From assembly GCF_958298935.1 (NCBI RefSeq), contig NC_084939.1:2991501-3055500 (forward strand): a stretch of DNA of 64,000 bases. Direction: 5' to 3'. This DNA comes from Phragmites australis (Eukaryota; Streptophyta; Magnoliopsida; Poales; Poaceae). Both the position numbers and the translations under genes were made by a program. The notes beneath the pieces are model-generated. The model had not been told where the DNA came from and did no database searches. It worked only from the letters and a program-made list of their open reading frames with translations. Below are positions 35,655-45,840 of this stretch, piece by piece; the first letter of the stretch is position 1, and every line of letters starts with the position of its first letter.

Positions 35655-35963
35655 TCTCCTCCACCTATATGTGACTTCATTGAATGGCTTGACACGGAGC
35701 AAAATGAAGACCAGAAGCGGTGGGTCTACATGAGCATGTGGTGGAGGAGGGAAGCGTACGCCCGTTGGGAGTATGAGCAACAGCAGGAGGAACTACGGCT
35801 GAAGCGGCAGGAGGAGGAGCGCATGAGCAAGGTAGCGCAGGAGCATACCGCGGCTCAAGCCCACAAAGTTGAGAGGGCAAGGAATCGAGAGAGGACCCGT
35901 CGCGCTAAGGCGGCTAGCCCCGATGCCCTGAAAAAGGGCAAATATCCTAAGTGCACTCAGTAG
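35655..35963 (+). CDS. Second ORF of the MULE: Trp-rich segment followed by a charged coiled coil, possibly degraded
   Basis: The open frame 35379-35963 has a supported 3' part beginning about PPPICDFIEWLDTEQNED, then WWRREAYARWEYE and a long Glu/Arg/Lys helix ending GKYPKCTQ. Similar C-terminal segments accompany MURA-type genes in grass MULEs as far as I recall, so it may be a second exon of the transposase transcript or a separate element protein. The 5' part of the frame overlaps the minisatellite and is probably not coding. No catalytic motif is visible. Confidence 0.5.
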   Translation, partial: SPPPICDFIEWLDTEQNEDQKRWVYMSMWWRREAYARWEYEQQQEELRLKRQEEERMSKVAQEHTAAQAHKVERARNRERTRRAKAASPDALKKGKYPKCTQ

Positions 35964-36774
35964 AGAGCATCTAATGTAACCCGGTATATCTTTCACTCCC
36001 TAAGGCATGTTAGGATTAGCAGCGGTACACTATTAGGTTGGTCTTTAGGCATACTGTACATGCCACTATTTATTGTTGTCGTGTCTTTATGGTTAGGGTC
36101 CCATGTAATATTTATCACCGTATGTCCCATGTAATGTTTGTCAACATATGTAACCTCCGTGCCGGGTAATATGCTAAGAGTGCTTCATATCTACAATTGT
36201 TCAAAAAATTAGATTCTGTATCCTCCTAACAATACATCACTAAAAAATCACTCATACAATTTTACATCAAATACATAAACAAATATCGATAACTTTACAT
36301 CGATCCAAAATTTCCAAGAAGTAACTACTCTGTGATGCCGTTTTGGCCACTTTTTGACCATTTTGATCCAAAATTTCTAAAATATCGACAACTAACATTT
36401 TTCACCGAATGAATGTGCACTATTTTTCTAATTGATGTATACAAAAGTTAAATTAAAAAAAACAAATTTCCCCACCGCCCGTTGGGAGGACGGCTAGGGC
36501 TACCATTGGGGCTAACCCGCCCTCTCATAGGACGGTAAGGGGCTACCCGCCCTTTCATTGGACGGTAAGAGGGGTGGTCGAGGGGTGGGCCCTACCCACC
36601 CTCTGAGAGGGTGGTAAGGGATCGACATGCCACCGTGGCATCCTTACCGTCCTGTGAAAGGGTTGTGCATTTTTAGAGGGCGGTAGGCGTCTATTTCTAC
36701 AAATATTATCATCATCAGTCTATTTATTTAAATATTTAATATAAAAAATATAAAAATAAAAACTCTATCTAGGG

Positions 36775-37000
36775 TACATCTATTCTGAGGTCGCCCTCTG
36801 GAGCCCAACCGTTCGGCCCGCCCCAGAGCATGCCACGTGTCAGCACCACAGTCATCGTCCTCATCGAGAGCCGGACCTCCCCTCCCCCTTCCTATTCCTC
36901 CCATGCAGTGCAAGGCACCCAGTGAGCTCTGCGCGCCTCTATCGCTCCCCTGTCAACCTGGGTATGGATCAAACAGTGTCTGCATCTTTACAGTTACGAT
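36775..37000. other. Native sequence upstream of uL4m displaced by the MULE
   Basis: GC-rich DNA on the far side of the MULE contains AGCCCA (TGGGCT on minus, 36802-36807), the same motif class as near the uL4m leader. It may be the distal half of the original promoter. Confidence 0.4.
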
Positions 37001-37240
37001 TAGAGGTGGCAACGGGTATCATCAGTAGAAACTATATAAATTCATATCTATAAGTGTATTTTTAAATTCGTGTTCACATATATTATCCGTCACGGATAAA
37101 AACTGGTACACACGTATGTCACCTGCGATCATCACAAACCCACGGGTATGCTCGTATACCCACAAATATAATAAAAATGCATTGGATATAATGTCATAAC
37201 ATATACAATATATTGTTTTACACTAAAGTAGGCTCACATA

Positions 37241-39203
37241 TTAGAGGTGCGGAGTGGGTACAAAAATAAAATGGACCAGGAAGGGGTCGGCAGGCCGGCC
37301 GGGCGCCAGTCGGGCGCTGGGTTCCCCGCGAGCCTCCTCCGGGGGGTTAGGGGACCCCGAAGGTTGCAAGGCCATCATCCGCCCCGGGCTCGGCACGCCC
37401 GGGGTAGGTTCCACCGGCGCCGAGGGCTCGGGCGACGGCTGTGTCCTGGCCTCGGCCGCCGCGTCCGCTGGCTCTGCCACGGCCGCCGCTTCAGCCGTCC
37501 CCGCCTCGGCCGCCGCGTCTGCTGGCCTTAGCACGGCCGCCGCTTCCGCCGTGCCCGCCTCCATCGCCGCGTCTGCCTGCCTCGGCTCCGCCGGTCGGCT
37601 TGGCTCGGGTGCTGGCGCCGGCGCCGGCGCTCCTTCATCCTCGGTGGCGCCCGTGGTCGGCTTGCAGGAGACAGACAAAGATCAAAACCGAAGCTTAGTT
37701 CGGGCGAAGCACGCCCAAGAAAGAACGAAGAATGAGACTTACGCGGTCGTAGTCCCCCGGTACTGCCATTTGGCCGCCGGGAGTCTGAACTCCGGGCCCG
37801 TCAATGCCGGCCCGGAGTCCTCCCTTCTTCTCTTCTGCCGGGGGCTCGGCGGGGCCGCCGCGCGTTCTTCGGGTGCCAGATCGGGCCCTATCCGAACGAG
37901 GCGCGGCTCCAGCACCGGGAACGCCGCAGCCGCCGATGGCGACGGCGGGGACTCCGGCACGGGAATGTACAGCCGGGGGCGCTTCCCCCGGTCCTCCGGC
38001 GCCGCCGCCACTCCATCGTCGGCGGTGCCTCCTCCTTCGGCGCGACGGCTGCTGCCCGCAGCAGCCCCGCCGCTGGCCCACGGCTCGCCGCTCGCGGCGC
38101 CCGGGCCACCAGTCTGCACCTGGCTGCTCGCGGCCCCCTCGCTGGCCACCTCATCCAACCCATGGAGCTCGGGGGCCTCGGGGCTCTGGCTCGTCGGCCG
38201 GTCGACGAGCCCCTGGGCGTCGAAGTCCGGCAGCCTAGCCTGGATCGTCGTGCACTTGGGGTTGGCGTAGAGCGCCATTTCCGACCACGGGAGCTCCGCC
38301 CGGCTCGCATCCTCCACGCCGGTCACCACCCTGATCATTCCCCTCAGCTCCGCTGGGCCCAGGTCCCAACTTGCGCCGATTTGGGTCCGGGTGATGTCTT
38401 CGGGCCCGGTGTAGAGCCAGCACGGCCGGGCCCGCTCCCGTAGAGGCGCCAGGCGGTGGCGCAGGAAGTCCGCCACCACCATTACCGAGGTCAGCCCGGC
38501 GTCGCGCAGGAATCTGATGCGCTCGAACACCGGCTCCAGCCTCGCGTCCTCCGGCGGTGGCGCCTCCCACGTTGACTTCTTGGGCTCCCCCGCCACTTCC
38601 GGTAGGGCAAGACGGTCATGGGGGTCGACGTCGAAGAAGAATCAGTCCCGTCGCCACTCCTCCCACTTGCTTCGTAGCACCTGGGAGATGTACCACTCCC
38701 CCATGCCGTCTCGCAGCCGAAGATTGCAGCACCCCGCGACGTCCGCCGTGGAGTACCCCCTCTTCTTCCCGGCCAGTCGTAGGATGAAGAAATGTCGAGG
38801 AAGCATCACTGAAGGCGCCACTCCCACGAACATCTCTCACAGATGCGCGAACACCGACAGCACGACGACGGAGTTGGGGCTCAGGTGCACCAACTGGACG
38901 CCGTAAGTGTCGGGGACTTGGAGGACGGCGGCACCAGTCCCGCCGCCACGAAGGACGTGAATAAGACGATGCGCCCGGGGATGGTCGTCGTCGGCGGGAA
39001 GTTCGCCGGCGTCACCACCGAGGCCCCCTGTTGGCCCTCGGGCACGCTGTCCGGAGTCCTATCACGGCGGCTTCCTCCGGCTCTCGGCATCTCGTCGGGA
39101 GGGGAGGTTGTCTGGTGGTGGAGAGGAAGGAGGAGAAGCGCTCTGATCGCCCAAGGGGTTCTAGGGGCTCAGGAGCGCGAAGGAAACGAGAGCAAGATCG
39201 CAA
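37241..39203 (-). pseudogene. Antisense extra ORF of the Gypsy element ('gypsy-type transposon' domain protein), broken
   Basis: Reading minus from about 39090: GRIVLFTSFVAAGLVPP, then, after frame changes, FVGVAPSVMLPRHFFILRL, then the long frame 38596-37739 (285 codons) with DARLEPVFERIRFLRDAGLT and RPCWLYTGPEDITRTQIG. These resemble the plant protein family annotated as putative gypsy-type transposon (Transposase_28), a non-enzymatic extra protein of unknown role. The tail is low-complexity Pro/Ala/Glu. The upstream part is split by frameshifts (near 38600 and 38850), so the copy is defective. A further Ala/Pro-rich frame (37678-37241) may be a downstream exon: GTAAGT and a pyrimidine-rich acceptor are present, but the phases do not join. 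Confidence 0.65.
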
Positions 39204-39608
39204 GATGGCGTAAAGAGGGGGGGGGGCGGATCGATCCCCTCCCCCTTTTATATCTCAGAGAATTCAAACGTCTCCTGCCAACGGTGCGCTCGACGGGACA
39301 GTTTCCTCGGTTGACGCAACCGCCAGGCGAATCTCCCACTGGTCGTGCGGCGTCAGCGGCTGCCAGGCGTATTTTCCTCGATCTGCGCGGCAGCCGCGCG
39401 TCCCGCCCGTCCCGTTGTCATGCCCTACAGGAGTTGTGTGGATGCGCATCCGCTTGTCTCCCCGTTGGGCCGTACCAGAGGCCCGGATCTAAAGGGCCAC
39501 CTCTTGAAAGCTTGCCATGTGGCGTCCGCGTCAGCCTCGGCCTCGTTCGCGACGAAGGGCCCATCCGCAGTCTCCATGCCATCGCCTGCCAATAGGCCCG
39601 GGGGCTAC

Positions 39609-41133
39609 TGTCGGTGTATCTGAAACCGGGGGTCCCTGAGTCCCGAGGTCAGGCCAGCCGTCCGCCATGTGTCACCATCTCGCGAGGTCCCTCCTGCGGG
39701 GTGAGGAAAGTCCAAGTTCCGGGGGAAGGTGCTCGGGGCCACAGTCCCTGGTCCCCGAGCACCCCAGTTCCCCGATGATCCGCAGAGTCTAAGTACCAGG
39801 AAGAAAATGCTCGGGGAGGTGCCCGGTCACCCCCGAGCACCCTAGTCCCCCGACGATCAGAAGAGCTAAGTTCCGGGAGAGAGTGCTCGGGGGCTGCGTG
39901 CGGCAGCCCCCGAGCGCCCGGTTCCCCGAGGGTCAGTGTGAAAGTGCTCGGGAGAGAGTGCTCGGGGCTGCACGTGGCAGCCTCCGGGCTCTCGGTTCCC
40001 TGAAAGATCTGTGCAAAAGTGCTCGGGAGAGAGTGCTCGGGGTTGCACGTGGCAGCCACCCGAGCACTTGGTTCCCAGAAGGTTCGTGCAAGAGTGCTCG
40101 GGAGAAAGTGCTCGGGGAGGTAAACAGTGCCCCCGAGCACCCGGTACCCCGAGGGCAAGGGTAGGCATTCTCGGGAGAGAGTGCTCGGGGAGGTGAACAG
40201 TACCCCCGAGCACTCGGTGCCCCGACGACCCAGAAGGGCCCCCGAGGGGCCCGCCGATGAGGTGTCAATCAGTTAGAGGTCCGAGGCCGCATTTAATGAG
40301 CGTGCGTGGCCTGACATCCCCAACTGCTCCCGCCGCAGTATCAGTCCCTGCCATGCTTTGGCAGAGAGGCGTGGGGCCATTAATTGCACAGGTCCTGTCC
40401 CGTATGATCCGATGTGTCTCGGGATAACATCGCCAGGATCAAGGCATTCCGTCCGCCACCCTGCTGTGGCAGAGGAACAAGACAGGGCGGGCACGCCGGG
40501 TTGCTTTGTGGCTGCCCGGTGGGCCCTCTCTACGGCGCCCGTTGCCAGGGCGTTTATGGTGATAGGTGACCGGGCGTGCGCTGCGTTTTCCACCCCTCGG
40601 TCACTTCACCCAGAAGAAATGATGACGCATTTTCCCAGTCATGGCGTCTTGGAACTTGTGCCCCCTCCTTCCCGTTCGGGGCATGCCTCAGCCGGCGAGT
40701 GCATAAAAGAGACGACACACCCAAGAAGGAAGGGAGGCCCGGAGACAGACAAAGAAAGAATCAACCAAGAAGAGACCGCGAGCATCAAACACAGAAGCAC
40801 CAAGAACCGAACCATAGTCCCTGCCCAAGAACAAGGAGCCTCAAGCTCTTAGTTAGACACAATATTCTTGTAACCAGCACATCCTTGAGGGACTTCCTCA
40901 GGGCAGTTATTACATCCACACAGGAGTAGGGTAGTACGCCCCCGTGCGGCCCGAACCTGTCTAAATTTCCGGTGCATTTACTTCTTTCTGCACTAGGTCA
41001 TCATCCTCATCCACCGGCCGTTGCATTTACTCTCATTCATTTTTCCGACGAACTTATTCAGGATCATCCCCCTGGCCGAATCTCTAAAAAGGGGTCTCTC
41101 AGGATCCCTGCAACATGAGTTAATCCTCCGACA
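39609..41133 (+). repeat. Gypsy 3' LTR, 1525 bp
   Basis: TG...CA boundaries. It contains a block of GC-rich tandem repeats (39700-40240), a TATA-like CATAAAAG at 40702, and a typical R-U5 end with AATCTCTAAAAAGGGG. No second LTR is present for comparison. Confidence 0.8.
39700..40240. repeat. GC-rich tandem repeats (about 70-75 bp) within the LTR, with self-complementary GCTCGGGG/CCCCGAGC
   Basis: GAGAGTGCTCGGGG or close variants recur near 39880, 39955, 40030, 40105 and 40178. Each unit carries GTGCTCGGGG and, shortly after, CCCCGAGCAC, which can pair into a hairpin. Confidence 0.85.
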
Positions 41134-41332
41134 CCGTATCTCTAAACTTGTTAAATTTAACTTTAAACTCATACCTATACCCACAAATAAAAATTACATC
41201 TTAAATCCGCACATGTCAAGGTTTTATCCACGGGTACCTAGATAAAATGCCCATTAACATTCTTATTCACGATATCAACCTGTTGGGGAAATGGGAAAAG
41301 GTGAGAACTCAACCTGTTGAGTGATACTTCTC

Positions 41333-41511
41333 GCGAGCGACATTCGGCTCGGGTGGCAAGTCTTTCGTTTGCTACCGAGAAACCCGAGTTTGAGCGCTAT
41401 GGTGGGCGTGAGTGGCAAAACGTCCTACCTATCCTGATTTCGAGTTTTAGGAGAATTCAGGGTGCGTACAAGTTTAGGTGGTAGGACGTGCGTTTGTTTA
41501 TTCCAAAAATA
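41333..41511 (+). mobile_element. SINE-like element, about 179 bp, with 15-bp TSD
   Basis: Flanking repeats TGAGTGATACTTCTC (41318-41332) and TGAGTCATACTTCTC (41512-41526) match at 14 of 15 positions. Inside, CTCGGGTGGCAAGTC (A-box-like) and CCCGAGTTTGAGCGC (weak B-box-like) suggest a tRNA-derived head. It lacks a clear poly-A tail, so the class is less certain than the insertion itself. Confidence 0.65.
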
Positions 41512-41839
41512 TGAGTCATACTTCTCTAAAACGGAAGCCAGCTAGAGCAACGGCGATAGGAAATTATAGTCGCCACCGGAATTCATTGTCGGGTCCCTCT
41601 CTCCTCTCTTTTCGGGATTTCGCCACCGTTGAGTGAGTGGGAAATTTGTACTTTTTAGGAGTCATTTTAGATTTCTTTAATTTCTTTTTTCTAGATCACA
41701 ATTCTCAAGTTTGATCTCCTATGAGTTCTGGATCGATTTTGCTTACTTGTGATTGGTTCTATCGGACCAACTCACTCGAACGACGACGGTGATGCCTACG
41801 CTAAAGATTGATTTCTTGCCGAGATGGTTGTAAACAAAT

Positions 41840-43468
41840 TGAAAGTGCATCTAGGCCCCTTGAAGGTTTTAGATAATTGATGACAAGCGATTAAAGGGAC
41901 TAATGGTTTTATCAAGTGTATGAACATGTGTTAGTCCCGTTGAAAAAAGGATAAAAGATGTCTATACCCCTCAAAAAAAAAAAAGAAGTGACATGAAGGG
42001 ACTCTTAGATTCCAACTATTTTTAAATTTGAATTTTGAGTCTTAGGAATGTCGTCCTATTAAGATGGATGCTTTTTGTAGTTTTGGTCGTGTCTTAGTGC
42101 TCAAAGTGCTTTATGAAAACCAATTTTTGAGAGACACCATCACTCACGAACACCGGAATCAAAGGGCTGTTTTGTCTGGTACCGAAGTCTCCGGACTGGT
42201 CCGGAGTCTCCGGACTCGGTAGGTGTTCTGGAGTCTCTGAGTGAGATTCCATGAAGAGCTCTCGGTTAGGCATTATTTTTTGTGCCCGGAGTCTCCGGGA
42301 TGGCTCGGATACTCCGGACAGTTCATTTGACCTGGATACTCTGAGTGAGTCTCTGTGAAGAGCTCTCGGTTAGGATTTAATTTTAAATCCCGGAGTCTCC
42401 GAGTTCGTTCGGACACTCCGGATGCTGTTGATGTCTCAGACTCCGAGACAGGCTCTCGGTTAGCAAAGTTTTTTACCCGGAGTCTCCGAGTTGGTCCGGG
42501 CATCCTCCGAACTTGAGTTCTAACTGATTTTTCTCTAAGTGTTACCCGGAGACTCCGGGTGGACTCGGATACTACGGGTCAGTGTAACGGCTAGTTCTGA
42601 CAGGTTAGGTGCACGATTTTCTATGCAACCCGGAGACTCCGAGTCTGCCTGGTTTGCACAGTAATAGCTAGTTTTTGGGGAAGAGTATAAATACCTCTTC
42701 ACCCCCTCTCATTGAAGTTTTGCTGAACCACCAGCTCATTCACTCTCTCTAGTGCACTCAATAGCCTTCCCAACTCTCTAGTGCTCAATCTTTGCAAAGT
42801 TTTGAGAGTTTGATTTGGGGAGTGAGATTTTGAGCAAGTGAGCGAAAGAAACCCTTTGAGCATTTGAGTTCTTGCCTAGCTGCAAATTGAAATCTTTTCT
42901 CTTGAAGCTTTATGCTTCTAGACGACAAGAGGTCACCCGTAGAGCACTCAATCGCTGTGGAGTGCCGCGGGGAGTTTGTATTACCCTCGATTTGAGTAAG
43001 AGCTCTTGCTTGATCTTTGTGGTCGCTTGGGAGAGGATAGGGTTGAAAAAGACCAGGCTCTTTGTGAGCTCCTCAACGGAGATATAGGCACTTCTTTGTG
43101 AGGTGGTTAAACTTCGGATTTAAATCTTGTCTCCATTTAAATTCTTGCAAGTTATTCATTCATATTGCTATTTGAGGATTTGCCTTAATTTTATTGCTTG
43201 CGAGTATTTAAATTGTGCCTTTATTGTTCAGTAGAATATATCCATCTTAGAGATACTGTGATAGCTCATAATCTCTGGTAGAATCTCTCTAGCTTACTTT
43301 GTTTTCGAAGGTTCTGTATAGTCCGGATAATCCGAGTCAATTCGGATACTCCAGTACTCGGAGTATCCAGAACTGCCTGGAGTCTCCGGACCTTGTTTAA
43401 TCCGCTGCTGAATTTTAATTTTCAGAAATAACTATTCACCCCCCTCTAGTCGACATCAAAGACTTCCA
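41840..43468 (+). mobile_element. Solo LTR of a Copia-type element, 1629 bp, with 5-bp TSD
   Basis: It starts TGAAAGTGCATCTAGGCCCC, ends AAAGACTTCCA, and is flanked by CAAAT at 41835-41839 and 43469-43473. The start and the CCCCCCTCTAGT stretch near the end are typical of a large grass LTR family, which I recall as Copia. No internal coding sequence or partner LTR adjoins it, so it is a solo LTR formed by recombination. The interior repeats CCGGAGTCTCCGA-type motifs (42180-42680, 43330-43400). Confidence 0.82.
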
Positions 43469-43939
43469 CAAATCCCTTCTAGTTTTCTTTCGTCGAATGA
43501 CATTGCTACCAAGGCGTAGTGTACCGGTCCATGGGGATCATTAAAAGCCTACTTCCTGCTTGTGATTGATGTAAGAGTCAGTGTATAGTAGGAGAAGAAG
43601 TTCAACACGTTCAACGCCTCAAGGACTTGACGGTAACAAGTTGTTCATTTAGGTTCTTTAGTGTAAAAGTTAGATACTCATGTATTTGCTTACATTATTA
43701 TTAATACAGATCATAGAGTTTTTCTTAAAACATAGTGATCCTTCTTTTAAAAAAGATCATATTACAGATACCTGGAAACGATTTGTTTTTCAGTCGACCA
43801 ATCTGCGACATCTAATGAAAATCTAATCTCCCTCCCTATTTCTTCCTCCTTCCTATGAACTTCACCTCCAGTGAACTCAGCCGATAATTCGCTCCACCGC
43901 GTCGCCTTCCTCCTCTCATGTTTGGCGGCGTCTCCACCG

Positions 43940-45840
43940 CCGTCACACTAATCTGGCTCCGCCTATAAAGCATCTAGACCCCTAATTTGTATTTTGATAA
44001 TTAATAATAATATTTAAATATGGACTAATATGTTTATTTGAGTTATGAGAATGTTAGTCTCAGAATTGTTGTGGAGCTAGAAAAGACATGTATGGAAGAT
44101 GTAGGGTATTTTGTTTTATCGATCAATGATGATTAAAAAAGAAAAATGATCGAATTGATAGGATAAATGATGCACTATTAAAAGGGTTTCTATGCTCGTT
44201 TACTTGAGGTGTCAAAAGTATCATAATTGCTCAAACTTGTATTTCATCTAGAATGAGGAATTCACTTTAAGAGAAACCAGAAAACCTACCCTTTAAGTAT
44301 TCTGAGTGTCTAGCAATCTAAACGCCTGGGCTCGACGGCCTGACTACCATTTGCGCAAGGGCAAAATTCCAAGTTGTGTGCACACTGTTTGACTGAGGTC
44401 ATGCTGATCTGACCACCATAGGAAACAGAGGGTTTGAACTCTTTGTTCTAGATCACGATCTGACTGTGGCTATGCCGATCTGACTGGTAGGGGAACATAG
44501 AGTTTGAGATCTCTATTTAGGGCTCATAGTCTGACCATGACTAGCATCGTTTTGATTGTCTGTTCAATAATGGCTCAGAGTCAAAGCAATTATTGCACTG
44601 GAGTAGCCGTTAGGCCAATGGTGATCTGATCGCCATGTGCACAAAACTGTCAGACTTCAGATAACAGCTACATTTTAAGTTGTTGCCTATAAATAGTCCC
44701 CTTGTTGGTTCAAGGAGATACTCTAGCACTTCCATTCTGATCTCTTGAGCACTTGTCATTCCGCTCTCCTTCTTTTGGCTTAGTGATTGCATCCTTGAGA
44801 GCGTGAAATCATCTAGTGCTGCAATCATTGAGAGCGTGAAATCATCTAGTGCAATGCTTTATAGTATTTGAGTTTTATGGTATTAATGATCCTTTAAGCA
44901 AGTGTCATCAACTTGTTACTCTTAGATGTTGTCGCCTTCTAGATGGCTTAGAGTTGGTGGTACCGTTGAGCCCTTCAAAGGAGTTTGTGAAGGAGCTTCG
45001 GTAGTGATTATGAGAGGTTTTAAGCACGCCTCACTGAAGCGGTAAAGTGCCACTTTAGTGAAATTGAGATATTGAGTAGTTCATTGCTTTAATCTGACTG
45101 AAGATCAAGTTGCTCGTAGTGAGAATTGCATACTTGATATATAAGCGATTAGTTACTTATACTCACCTTGACGTGGATTAGGGGTGATCAGTAAATCACC
45201 GATACCACAGGGTGAATTTCGTTATCCTTTTCGTGTGATGTCTCTTGTGCTATATTTTACATTCATGCAATTTACCTTATCGATTTATCTTTTTAGAATA
45301 TAAATTTTTATATGTCACTTTAGGATTGCAAATCTTGACATAGTTGTAGTTACTTTATTTTGCTCTAGTGATCTCTAGTTTAAAATTTCACTAGTTTTAT
45401 TTAATCGCTTAACAATTAATTATGAAACCGCTTATTCACTCTCCCTCTAGTCGGTGTACTTGGAACTATAGCCGTCTGTATTCGCCCCGTCCCTGGCACT
45501 AGCTCATATGGCGGTCATCTGCCACCCGTATCTGGTGACATCCTCGCCGCCTCCCCCTTCATGCCAGTGCCAAGCCAACCTGCCTCCCACGACGTCCCTC
45601 TAACCTCGACAACAGTAAAAATCCCCTCCACCCACCCACCCAAAGAGAAATACATAACTACTGCACTAATCTGGCTCCGTCAGACCGTCTCTATTCGTCT
45701 TGTTCTTAGGACTGACCCATCCAGCATTCTACCGTTGCCCGCACCTACCCCACCCCGCCCTTACCATCAGACCGGCTTGCCTCCCACTGTGTCTAACCTC
45801 GGCAACAATGATACCCCCCTCCCCCCAGGCGAAATCCGCC
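43940..45840. repeat. Tandem duplication of an approximately 200-bp GC-rich segment, first copy split by the solo LTR
   Basis: Copy 1 is 43946-43962 plus 45466-45615; copy 2 is about 45665-45830. Shared landmarks are ACTAATCTGGCTCCG, CCGTCT-TATTCG, TGCCTCCCAC and TCTAACCTCG. No protein is recognised. Confidence 0.6.
43968..45465 (+). mobile_element. Second solo LTR, about 1498 bp, likely related, with 5-bp TSD
   Basis: Begins near AAGCATCTAGACCCCTAA, ends near CTCCCTCTAGTCGGTGTACT, flanked by CTATA at 43963-43967 and 45466-45470. Start and end parallel the solo LTR at 41840. Flanking host sequence (ACTAATCTGGCTCCG before, CCGTCTGTATTCG after) reappears uninterrupted at about 45665-45705, which confirms the insertion. 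The exact TG/CA ends are not conserved. Confidence 0.7.

Larger units (their letters stand above)
30096..36765 (+). mobile_element. Mutator-like element (MULE), 6670 bp, perfect 9-bp TSD
   Basis: Terminal inverted repeats of about 50-55 bp start GAGTTTTTAT and contain TATTAAATATTTAAATAAAT at both ends in opposite orientation. The 9-bp TSD TATCTAGGG is identical at 30087-30095 and 36766-36774, the length expected for Mutator. Next to the TIRs lie subterminal repeats rich in ACCGCCCT / AGGGCGGT motifs (30180-30310 and 36470-36690). The interior holds a decayed MURA-type transposase and a second ORF region. The TIRs and TSD are well preserved while the transposase is broken, so any later movement must have been driven from elsewhere. 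Confidence 0.95.
37240..41133 (+). mobile_element. 5'-truncated Gypsy LTR retrotransposon: antisense ORF region plus 3' LTR
   Basis: The right part is a complete LTR (39609-41133, starts TGTCGGTGTATC, ends CTCCGACA). Just before it lies GGCCCGGGGGCTAC, a polypurine-type tract typical of grass Gypsy elements, which sets plus orientation. No 5' LTR, gag or pol precedes it, so only the 3' end is present. The upstream 2 kb encodes an ORF on the opposite strand, an arrangement known from Tat-lineage elements (Retand/RIRE2/Grande) that carry antisense extra ORFs. Confidence 0.75.
37001..41265. mobile_element. hAT-like element interrupted by a Gypsy fragment
   Basis: Left end TAGAGGTGGCAACGGGTATC and right end CATTAACATTCTTA are imperfect inverted repeats. 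The 8-bp flanks GTTACGAT (36993-37000) and TTCACGAT (41266-41273) match at six of eight positions. hAT-derived sequence occupies about 37001-37240 and 41134-41265; the middle is Gypsy DNA. The element's own transposase is not seen. A related element is at 46712-47232. Confidence 0.6.

Noticed and set aside
37254..38270. 338-codon plus-strand ORF opposite the Gypsy antisense ORF
   Set aside because: It is the complement of a GC-rich coding stretch with strong third-position bias and consists of Ala/Ser/Gly/Pro low complexity. The minus frame has recognisable family segments; this one has none.
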